This document shows positions 1 through 5,727 of a DNA stretch of 10,200 nt, piece by piece. Numbering within the stretch: the first letter of the stretch is position 1; every line of letters begins with the position of its first letter. Source of the stretch: Sphingobacterium sp. UBA6711 (GTDB lineage Bacteria; Bacteroidota; Bacteroidia; Sphingobacteriales; Sphingobacteriaceae); the NCBI GenBank assembly GCA_002454415.1, contig DKIT01000045.1:1-10200 (forward strand). Direction: 5' to 3'. Position numbers and translations under genes: made by a program. The notes under the pieces are model-generated. The model was not told the DNA's origin. It saw only the letters and a program-made list of their open reading frames with translations, and searched no databases.

Positions 1-1596
1 CGTGAAGCCCGGAACGACAAGAAAGGAATGATGCTTTCCTTCTTGAATATTGGCAATGTATTCAACAAAAGCTATGATCCCGATCAAGCTTTAAAATACT
101 ACCAACGTGCTCTTAATATCGCAAAGGAGATTAACGACACGAGAAACAGGGCAAATATATCGACCAATATTGGTAATATTTACGCTCAAAATGCACTGAA
201 TGGGGAGAAGCAACGAGATGTTAAACATGCTATTGATTACCTGCTACAAACGGTCAAGTTTTGCAAGGTATATGCACCAGATGTGGATCTATTTAACACT
301 TATATCCTATTGAGCTATCTTTATCTCAAGGCCGACGAACTCAAATTGAGCACTTACTATACTGATCTCGCGATAGGCATCACGACGAAGAAAAAAGACC
401 CAGTCGGGGAAAGTTATGCCCGTATCAATCGAGCCAACATTTATGTCAAAGAAAAGAAATTTGATCTAGCGGTGAAAGAAGTCGACCTCATCAAAAGCAT
501 CATCGCTAAAAGTGGCTTCAGCAATCTGACGGAAGATCTTCAAGGTGATTTCGATAAGATTGCGAAAGCCGTTAAAGAACAGAATGACCATTTGATCCTC
601 AGCGACCAAGATAGTTCAGACCGCAAGTTTCATGAAGATGCCGAACTCCAGCGCGTCCGTATCCGGGAGGAGCTACGGGAGAAATACGAAAGTGAAAAGA
701 AAGAATTGGAGAACAAAAATCTCTTGCTCAAAAATGTGGCTGTGGAGCGGGAAGCCCATTGGATCAAATTGATTTGGCTAGCCACTTTTTTTGTGCTCCT
801 GGCATTTTTGGCTATGATTCTGTTATTGATCAAAAAGAATAAATTATTACGTCAGGAGAAGTTAAAGGTAGATCAGCAGGCGACAGAAATCAAAAGTCAG
901 CACGCCGAACTGGTTCAGGCAGACCGTTTCAGATCCAGCATTTTCTCTGTTGTGTCTCATGACCTGCGAAGCCCCTTATCTACATTCCAAGCTTTACTTT
1001 CCGTATCAAAAGTAGTAGACCTACCTGCTGATGAAATTAAGAATATGCTGGTGAGTATTGGTAACCAAGTCACAACGGCGTCCAAAATGCTAGATAGCCT
1101 ACTCGTTTGGTCATCACAGCAAATGGCCAATGAAAAGCTTGATTCACAAGAAATCTTTCCATATCAGGTCCTCAAAGAGTGCGAAGATCTTTTTATTGAT
1201 AGAATCACACTAAAAAGATTAACTATCGAAATGAATATCCCGACTACATTAAAAATTCAAAGCGACCTTAAGCGTTTTGAATTTATCCTCAGAAATATTT
1301 TCAACAACGCCATTAAATTTAGCTTAACGGGTAAATCTATTATTATTGATCAACAAGAAACTGCGGACGAAGTTGTTATTTCTATTACTGACCAAGGTGT
1401 GGGAATGGACGGAAAGACAATGAGTGCACTAAGAAGTCAAGGGTTTCAACATAGCGTCGAAGGTACTTTCGAAGAAAAGGGAGCTGGTATAGGCTTGATG
1501 TTGTGCCATGAATTTGCGGCAAGAATTGGATGCACCATCTCTATTGAAAGTAATGTTGGATTTGGCAGCACCTTTTCTATCCATATCCCTAAATAG
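1..1596 (+). CDS. TPR-repeat membrane sensor histidine kinase, N-terminus cut by window
   Basis: The frame is open from base 1, so the true start is upstream; the ATG codons at 28 and 31 are internal. In order, the sequence shows at least four TPR-like helical repeats (about bases 10-520), a charged Glu/Lys/Arg-rich coiled coil (about 620-755), one membrane segment (about 769-828, ending in Lys-Lys-Asn-Lys), a short linker helix, then the kinase core. The H-box SHDLRSP carries the phosphorylated His at 958-960. The N-box is NIFNNAIKFS (1294-1323), the G1 box DQGVGMD (1390-1410) and the G2 box GAGIGL (1480-1497). No receiver or DNA-binding domain follows, so a separate response regulator is expected. 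In such Bacteroidota kinases the TPR part is usually the periplasmic or protein-binding sensor. The stimulus is unknown, and no signal peptide can be seen because the N-terminus is missing. Kinase call very sure; role unknown. Confidence 0.95.
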   Translation, partial: REARNDKKGMMLSFLNIGNVFNKSYDPDQALKYYQRALNIAKEINDTRNRANISTNIGNIYAQNALNGEKQRDVKHAIDYLLQTVKFCKVYAPDVDLFNTYILLSYLYLKADELKLSTYYTDLAIGITTKKKDPVGESYARINRANIYVKEKKFDLAVKEVDLIKSIIAKSGFSNLTEDLQGDFDKIAKAVKEQNDHLILSDQDSSDRKFHEDAELQRVRIREELREKYESEKKELENKNLLLKNVAVEREAHWIKLIWLATFFVLLAFLAMILLLIKKNKLLRQEKLKVDQQATEIKSQHAELVQADRFRSSIFSVVSHDLRSPLSTFQALLSVSKVVDLPADEIKNMLVSIGNQVTTASKMLDSLLVWSSQQMANEKLDSQEIFPYQVLKECEDLFIDRITLKRLTIEMNIPTTLKIQSDLKRFEFILRNIFNNAIKFSLTGKSIIIDQQETADEVVISITDQGVGMDGKTMSALRSQGFQHSVEGTFEEKGAGIGLMLCHEFAARIGCTISIESNVGFGSTFSIHIPK

Positions 1597-1671
1597 CACC
1601 CATTTAATCCCTATAATTTGAAGGAATTAAATAGAACCCTAGGGTCTCTATTAATTAGCAATTAATGATTT

Positions 1672-1679
1672 TATATTTG
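1672..1679 (+). promoter_or_regulatory. Possible Bacteroidota -7 element before the lipoprotein-like gene
   Basis: TATATTTG matches the Bacteroidota sigma -7 consensus TAnnTTTG exactly and lies 58 bases before the ATG at 1738, giving a leader of about 50 bases. No good TTG or TTTG -33 box sits 17-23 bases upstream; that stretch is AT-rich (around 1649-1655). The 141-base gap also holds a 10-base palindrome (1636-1645) and a 7-bp AT-only inverted repeat with an AGC loop (1650-1666) just ahead of this element. A promoter is plausible but unproven. Confidence 0.4.
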
Positions 1680-1737
1680 GTGTAATCGAGCGAATTTGTT
1701 CGCCAGCTATATTTTAAAATATTCTAACCAACACATT

Positions 1738-2148
1738 ATGAAAAAATTGCTATTTCCATTGCTCACATTCATAGTTATCGCTTTCACACATTGCGGCTCC
1801 AGTGAAAATTCTGTTTTTCAGGAAGATGATATACTCGTAGAAACATCGTGGCTACGGAAGGACATGGATTCAGAAATTATCTATGGAGGAGGCGACAATT
1901 ATCTCCGTATCACCTTCAGCAAAGACAATGTGTATGAAATTGTCCAAATGAAAGATAAGCGTGTTACGGGCTTGAAAGAAACGGGTAGCTATATGCTTAC
2001 TGACAATAAAGACTTGGTCCTTACCACAACAAAAAACGAACAAAAGTTATCTCTTCGCTATGTGCTTGTAAATGATAGAACACTAGGTCGTGTTACGGAG
2101 AAAGGTGAAGTACTTAGTAATGCATACGAAGGTTATATAAAACAATAA
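1738..2148 (+). CDS. Small exported or lipoprotein-like protein, function unknown
   Basis: The product has 136 residues. I chose the ATG at 1738 rather than the in-frame TTG at 1696, because MKKLLFPLLTFIVIAF is a clear signal sequence (two Lys, then a hydrophobic core) and the longer form would bury it. Cys19 follows in the context FTHCGSSEN, so lipoprotein processing is possible, but His at -1 and Thr at -2 are unusual for a lipobox. The mature part starts acidic (QEDD) and continues with alternating hydrophobic and polar stretches, a Trp near residue 38 and Gly-rich turns, resembling a small beta-barrel of the lipocalin-like type often seen in Bacteroidota lipoproteins. That fold is inference only. 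There is no SD; the start context is A-rich. The gene is convergent with rfbA and shares its terminator hairpin. No specific function is claimed. Confidence 0.75.
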   Translation: MKKLLFPLLTFIVIAFTHCGSSENSVFQEDDILVETSWLRKDMDSEIIYGGGDNYLRITFSKDNVYEIVQMKDKRVTGLKETGSYMLTDNKDLVLTTTKNEQKLSLRYVLVNDRTLGRVTEKGEVLSNAYEGYIKQ

Positions 2149-2169
2149 TTAGGCTACTAATTATTGTTT
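2140..2169. terminator. Bidirectional hairpin terminator between convergent genes
   Basis: A perfect 13-bp inverted repeat (2140-2152 with 2157-2169) encloses a 4-base loop, GCTA. The left arm contains the TAA stop of the + strand gene (2146-2148). The right arm runs into the rfbA stop on the - strand (2168-2170). Each outer arm ends in a run of three A or T, and T-rich sequence follows on the + side (to about 2188). The stem is AT-rich with only two G-C pairs, so it is weak for an intrinsic terminator, but its position exactly between two convergent stops supports the role. Confidence 0.7.
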
Positions 2170-3028
2170 ATTTAACTATTCTTTTTAAATAATCTCCGTA
2201 GCCTGACTTACATAAGGGCTCTGCTATTTTAAGTAATTGGTCTTTATCAATATATCCCATTCGATAAGCAACCTCTTCAATCGCGCCTATTTTCATTCCT
2301 TGTCGTTCTTCGATCACCTGAACAAATTGTCCTGCCTGCATTAGCGATTGGACAGTACCTGTATCCAGCCAGGCCGTTCCCCGATCGAAAATTCCTACCT
2401 TCAATTTGGAATTACGCAAATATTCTTTATTGACATCTGTAATCTCTAATTCCCCGCGCGGAGAAGGTTTTATACTTTTAGCGATAGCAACCACATCATT
2501 ATCATAAAAATAAATTCCCGGAACAGCATAATTTGATTTTGGATCTTTTGGCTTTTCTTCAATAGAAACCACATTTTTTGTTTCATCAAATTCGACGACA
2601 CCATAGCGTTCAGGATCTTGGACTGGATAAGCAAACACCACACCACCTTCTGGATCAGCACAAGATTGTAGTAACTTTGACAGGCCCGAACCATAGAATA
2701 TATTATCGCCCAAAATTAAGGCGACCTTATCGCCACCGATAAACTCTTCCCCTAAAAGGAAAGCCTGTGCGAGTCCATCTGGACTTGGCTGTTCTTTATA
2801 TTCAAATCGGCAGCCCAGTTGAGCCCCATCCCCCAATAATTTTTGGAAGTTCGGTAGATCCTGCTGTGTTGATATAATCAATATTTCACGAATCCCTGCG
2901 AGCATCAACGTTGACAGGGGATAGTATATCATCGGTTTATCATATACCGGCATCAGTTGTTTGCTTACAGCTAACGTAAGTGGATGTAAACGTGTGCCTG
3001 AGCCTCCTGCTAAGATTATTCCTTTCAT
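2168..3028 (-). CDS. rfbA: Glucose-1-phosphate thymidylyltransferase (RmlA/RfbA)
   Basis: First enzyme of dTDP-L-rhamnose synthesis: glucose-1-phosphate plus dTTP gives dTDP-glucose and pyrophosphate, in the cytoplasm. The 286-residue product has the nucleotidyltransferase signature LAGGSGTRLHPLT (6-18), the sugar-nucleotide motif LGDNIFYG with Asp107 (105-112), EEKP (156-159), SPRGELEITDVN and RGTAWLDTG. The length is normal for the short RmlA form (about 286-293), with no extra C-terminal domain. It is the last gene of the rfbBCDA operon, starting 5 bases after rfbD. A good Shine-Dalgarno, AGAGAGG (3037-3043 on the - strand), lies 8 bases before the ATG and is formed by the last codons of rfbD, suggesting translational coupling. 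RmlA is usually feedback-inhibited by dTDP-rhamnose (family knowledge). Confident call. Confidence 0.97.
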   Translation of the reverse strand: MKGIILAGGSGTRLHPLTLAVSKQLMPVYDKPMIYYPLSTLMLAGIREILIISTQQDLPNFQKLLGDGAQLGCRFEYKEQPSPDGLAQAFLLGEEFIGGDKVALILGDNIFYGSGLSKLLQSCADPEGGVVFAYPVQDPERYGVVEFDETKNVVSIEEKPKDPKSNYAVPGIYFYDNDVVAIAKSIKPSPRGELEITDVNKEYLRNSKLKVGIFDRGTAWLDTGTVQSLMQAGQFVQVIEERQGMKIGAIEEVAYRMGYIDKDQLLKIAEPLCKSGYGDYLKRIVK

Positions 3029-3033
3029 TGGTA

Positions 3034-3906
3034 TTACCTCTCTTTATATTTATCTTTAAATTCCTCAGTCAGCATGTTAGCAAGACTGATTTTCCAATTT
3101 GGCACCTCCACCTCAAAAGTTCTTTTGATTTTCGATTTATCGAGCAGCGAATACTTTGGTCTGCTTGCAGGTGTAGGGTACATACTGGTGGGAATGGGAT
3201 TTACCTGACAGTCAAACGAACGAAAATCACGTATTGCTACAGCAAAATCATACCAAGAAATTTCGCCATCATTGCTGTAATGATAAATTCCTGCCTTCCA
3301 TTCGGAAGAATTTAAGATTTTCAAAATAATTTGGGCAAGATCTCTGGCGTAGGTAGGACTTCCTATCTGATCATCGATCACATTGATTTCATTCCGCTCA
3401 GTCATCAACCGACACATGGTTTTTACAAAATTTTTTCCATAAGCAGAATACACCCAAGATGTACGTATAATAATTGCTTCGGGACACCATTTCTGAATTG
3501 CTCCTTCACCGGCTAGTTTTGTTTGACCGTATACATTGATGGGTGCAGTCGGAGCGTCTTCCTTAAGTGCTGTAGCAGACGCTCCGTTAAAAACGTAATC
3601 TGTGGAAATAGCAATTAACTTCGCACCATTGAGCCGACAGTATAAGGCAATCTCTTCACTGGCCAGATGATTGACTACATTGGCTGTATTCTGATCTTCT
3701 TCTGCTTTATCCACAGCTGTATAAGCTCCGGCGTGAATAATTAAATCCGGCTGATACATCCCCAAGATATCCTGAATGATCTGAATTTGGTCCAGAGGCA
3801 ACTGTTTTCGATCCAAGAAATAACATTCCTTATCCTGATCATCCAACAAAAGGTCCCGTAATTCTGAGCCGAGTTGTCCTGAAGCCCCTGTTATTACTAT
3901 TCGCAT
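3034..3906 (-). CDS. rfbD: dTDP-4-dehydrorhamnose reductase (RmlD/RfbD)
   Basis: Last step of the pathway: NAD(P)H-dependent reduction of dTDP-4-dehydro-L-rhamnose to dTDP-L-rhamnose. The 290-residue protein is an extended short-chain dehydrogenase. It has the N-terminal nucleotide-binding loop GASGQLG (7-13), HAGAYTAVDKAEED (58-71), STDYVFNG with Thr102 (101-108), and the catalytic pair Tyr126 and Lys130 in YGQTK. RTSWVYS follows, and the C-terminal part carries the sugar-binding region typical of RmlD. The length fits the family (about 280-300). Only 1 base separates its ATG from the rfbC stop, so the pair is probably translationally coupled; no SD is visible. All catalytic residues are present. 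Confidence 0.96.
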   Translation of the reverse strand: MRIVITGASGQLGSELRDLLLDDQDKECYFLDRKQLPLDQIQIIQDILGMYQPDLIIHAGAYTAVDKAEEDQNTANVVNHLASEEIALYCRLNGAKLIAISTDYVFNGASATALKEDAPTAPINVYGQTKLAGEGAIQKWCPEAIIIRTSWVYSAYGKNFVKTMCRLMTERNEINVIDDQIGSPTYARDLAQIILKILNSSEWKAGIYHYSNDGEISWYDFAVAIRDFRSFDCQVNPIPTSMYPTPASRPKYSLLDKSKIKRTFEVEVPNWKISLANMLTEEFKDKYKER

Positions 3907-3907
3907 A

Positions 3908-4462
3908 TTATATTGATTTTAAACGCAAGCTTTCAAAGGTCTGCGCTTCTTGGTCCTTTTGTGATAAGATCATGTGTTCGTCGGCAATTTTCCAATCTAT
4001 TGCCAGTGTTTGATCCAATGGGTTCACTCCGTTTTCGGATTCTTTATGATAGCTATTGTCACACTTATAAAAAAAGACAGCATTTTCAGACAATACAGCG
4101 AAGCCGTGCAAAAAGCCACGCGGTATATAGAGTTGCCTTTTATTCTCAGCAGAAAGCTCAATAGCAATATGCTCCCCAAATGTGGGCGACCCGGGGCGAA
4201 CATCAACAGCGACATCCAGGACCTTCCCTTCAACAACGCGAACCAATTTTGCCTGCGCATGCTCTCCGGTCTGCATATGTAGGCCACGCACAACACCAAA
4301 TTGCGATTTGGATTGATTGTCTTGTACAAAGCATGGCGTGTAGCCCAGTATAGTTGTTAGTTTTGTTTCATTATAAGATTCAAAAAAATAGCCCCTTTCA
4401 TCTTCAAACACGGTAGGCTCGATAATAAAACAGCCTTTTAATTTTGTTTCCGTATACTTCAT
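3908..4462 (-). CDS. rfbC: dTDP-4-dehydrorhamnose 3,5-epimerase (RmlC/RfbC)
   Basis: Epimerises dTDP-4-dehydro-6-deoxy-D-glucose at C3 and C5 to dTDP-4-dehydro-L-rhamnose. The 184-residue length is standard for this cupin-fold dimer. Visible motifs are FEDERGYFFESYN (19-31), QDNQSKS (47-53), VVRGLHMQ with the catalytic base His62 and Arg59, Lys72, YIPRGFLHGF (112-121), and Tyr132 in FFYKCDN, the usual general acid. The residue after the catalytic His-containing motif is Met63, where most relatives have an aromatic residue; the rest of the site looks intact. It starts 3 bases after rfbB ends. A modest AAAGG (4473-4477, - strand) lies 10 bases before the ATG, inside the end of rfbB. Confidence 0.96.
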   Translation of the reverse strand: MKYTETKLKGCFIIEPTVFEDERGYFFESYNETKLTTILGYTPCFVQDNQSKSQFGVVRGLHMQTGEHAQAKLVRVVEGKVLDVAVDVRPGSPTFGEHIAIELSAENKRQLYIPRGFLHGFAVLSENAVFFYKCDNSYHKESENGVNPLDQTLAIDWKIADEHMILSQKDQEAQTFESLRLKSI

Positions 4463-4465
4463 TGC

Positions 4466-5521
4466 TTAGGCGCCTTTGTACTGTTTGTCGTAATAATTTT
4501 GATAATCACCTGATGTCACATGCTCCAACCATTCCTGATTGGCCAAAAACCAATCTATAGTCAAAGACAGGCCTTCTTCGAACGTGACAGAAGGTTTCCA
4601 ACCCAATTCCTTATTGATCTTTGTTGCATCGATGGCGTACCTCAGGTCATGTCCCGGTCTGTCTTTTACAAAAGTAATCAATTGTGCCGCCGTCCCTTCT
4701 TCCCGGCCCAATTTTTCATCCATTTGTTTGCAAAGCTCTCCGATCAAATCTATATTTTGCCATTCATTAAAACCACCGACATTATAAGACTCCCCATTTT
4801 TTCCTTCGTGAAACACCAGATCAATGGCTTTCGCATGGTCTATTACAAAAAGCCAATCACGTGTATACTTACCATCTCCATAGACAGGAAGAGGCTTATT
4901 ATTCAAGATATTATGAATACACAAAGGAATTAATTTTTCCGGAAAATGGTTAGGCCCATAATTATTGGAACAATTTGTCAGGACAATGGGCAATCCATAG
5001 GTATCATGATAGGCCCGCACCAAATGATCTGAGCTGGCTTTAGATGCTGAATATGGAGAATGTGGATCATATTTTGTCTCTTCCGTAAAAAATCCTGTTT
5101 CCCCTAAGGCTCCGAATACTTCGTCCGTCGATACATGGTGGAATCGCTTTCTTTCTAAATTATCCTTCCAGATGGCCCGGGCAGCATTTAAAAGGTTGAC
5201 AGTTCCGATCACATTGGTCATCACGAAAGCAGTTGGGTCGACAATGGAACGATCGACATGTGATTCAGCAGCCAAATGGATCACAGCGTCGGGTTGATAT
5301 TGTTGAAAAATAGCCATTATGACTTCCTGATCCGTAATATCAGCCTTCACAAATGTATAATTGTGCAAATGCTCTATATCTTTCAGATTTTCAAGATTAC
5401 CGGCATAAGTCAGGGCATCCAGATTAATAATATGATATTCAGAATACTTGACAACAAATTCGCGAATCACATGTGATCCAATAAATCCAGCTCCGCCAGT
5501 AATTAAAATTGTTTTATTCAT
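4466..5521 (-). CDS. rfbB: dTDP-glucose 4,6-dehydratase (RmlB/RfbB)
   Basis: Second step of the pathway: dTDP-glucose to dTDP-4-dehydro-6-deoxy-glucose, with tightly bound NAD+. The 351-residue protein has GGAGFIG (9-15), HLAAESHVDRSI (82-93), the catalytic triplet Thr132-Asp133-Glu134 in STDEVFG, and Tyr157-x3-Lys161 in YSASK. NNYGP, YTRDWLFV and DRPGHDLRYAID follow, as expected. I start it at the ATG ending at base 5521 (MNKTILITGG), because family members begin right before the first beta strand. An in-frame ATG at 5548 would add nine residues (MGLKKDSHC) that look like leader and place the start inside a small hairpin loop. It is the first gene of rfbBCDA, driven by the promoter at 5584-5614. 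Confidence 0.96.
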   Translation of the reverse strand: MNKTILITGGAGFIGSHVIREFVVKYSEYHIINLDALTYAGNLENLKDIEHLHNYTFVKADITDQEVIMAIFQQYQPDAVIHLAAESHVDRSIVDPTAFVMTNVIGTVNLLNAARAIWKDNLERKRFHHVSTDEVFGALGETGFFTEETKYDPHSPYSASKASSDHLVRAYHDTYGLPIVLTNCSNNYGPNHFPEKLIPLCIHNILNNKPLPVYGDGKYTRDWLFVIDHAKAIDLVFHEGKNGESYNVGGFNEWQNIDLIGELCKQMDEKLGREEGTAAQLITFVKDRPGHDLRYAIDATKINKELGWKPSVTFEEGLSLTIDWFLANQEWLEHVTSGDYQNYYDKQYKGA

Positions 5522-5541
5522 ACAGTGACTATCTTTTTTTA

Positions 5542-5554
5542 AGCCCATCGGGCT
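5542..5554 (-). promoter_or_regulatory. Small hairpin in the rfb leader
   Basis: The - strand leader contains AGCCC-GAT-GGGCT, a 5-bp GC-rich stem with a 3-base loop, 20 bases before the chosen rfbB start. It is followed in the transcript by TTAAAAAAAG, not by T residues, so it is not an intrinsic terminator. It overlaps the last codons of a possible ten-codon mini-ORF (5571 down to 5539) and contains the alternative rfbB ATG. Its effect on translation or mRNA stability is unknown. Confidence 0.35.
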
Positions 5555-5583
5555 ATGAAGGTTTTATCCATGAAATAGTTCGC

Positions 5584-5614
5584 CAAAATTAGGGTGATTT
5601 TTATTAATTGACAA
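5584..5614 (-). promoter_or_regulatory. Promoter of the rfbBCDA operon, Bacteroidota type
   Basis: Read on the - strand, TTG (5614-5612) is followed after 20 bases by TAATTTTG (5591-5584), an exact match to TAnnTTTG. The spacing lies in the usual Bacteroidota range. Transcription would start near 5577, giving a leader of about 55 bases to rfbB. The promoter lies just after the terminator of the upstream 4,6-dehydratase gene, which makes an independent rfb transcript likely. Confidence 0.65.
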
Positions 5615-5645
5615 GTTTTTAATACCCAGTAAAGGTAATAAGCTA

Positions 5646-5672
5646 AAAAAGCCCTCTTTTGGAGAACTTTTT
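5646..5672 (-). terminator. Rho-independent terminator of the 4,6-dehydratase gene
   Basis: In - strand RNA the sequence AAAAAGUUCUC-CAAAA-GAGGGCUUUUUU folds into an 11-bp stem with two G-U pairs and a 5-base loop, ending in six U. It lies about 56 bases after the stop of the 4,6-dehydratase gene (5728-5730). On the + strand the two G-U pairs become C-A mismatches, so the structure should work mainly for leftward transcription. Confidence 0.7.
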
Positions 5673-5727
5673 ATTCTTTCTTCAGGATAAATTATTTTAA
5701 AAATTACTTCTGCGCATGGTGAAGGTT

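Noticed and set aside
1636..1645. 10-base palindrome ACCCTAGGGT after the first kinase gene, as a terminator
   Set aside because: It has no loop, cannot be extended without mismatches and has no T-run; it may be a protein site or chance.
1696..1737. Upstream TTG start for the small exported protein
   Set aside because: It would put 14 residues before an obvious signal peptide start at 1738, and would leave a very short leader from the predicted promoter.
2980..3315. Open frame of 111 codons on the + strand
   Set aside because: It lies opposite the start of rfbA and most of the end of rfbD, which carry complete family motifs; the composition looks like an antisense shadow and no start signal is seen.
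4520..4933. Open frame of 137 codons on the + strand
   Set aside because: It is fully antisense to rfbB, whose protein is intact and conserved; no signal or domain is recognisable.
5522..5548. Longer rfbB start at the ATG ending at 5548
   Set aside because: The extra nine residues are not expected in RmlB, and this ATG lies in a hairpin loop; the start at 5521 fits the family.
5542..5554. GC-rich hairpin as a terminator
   Set aside because: In the leftward transcript it is followed by A residues rather than U, and on the + strand the T-run comes before the stem.
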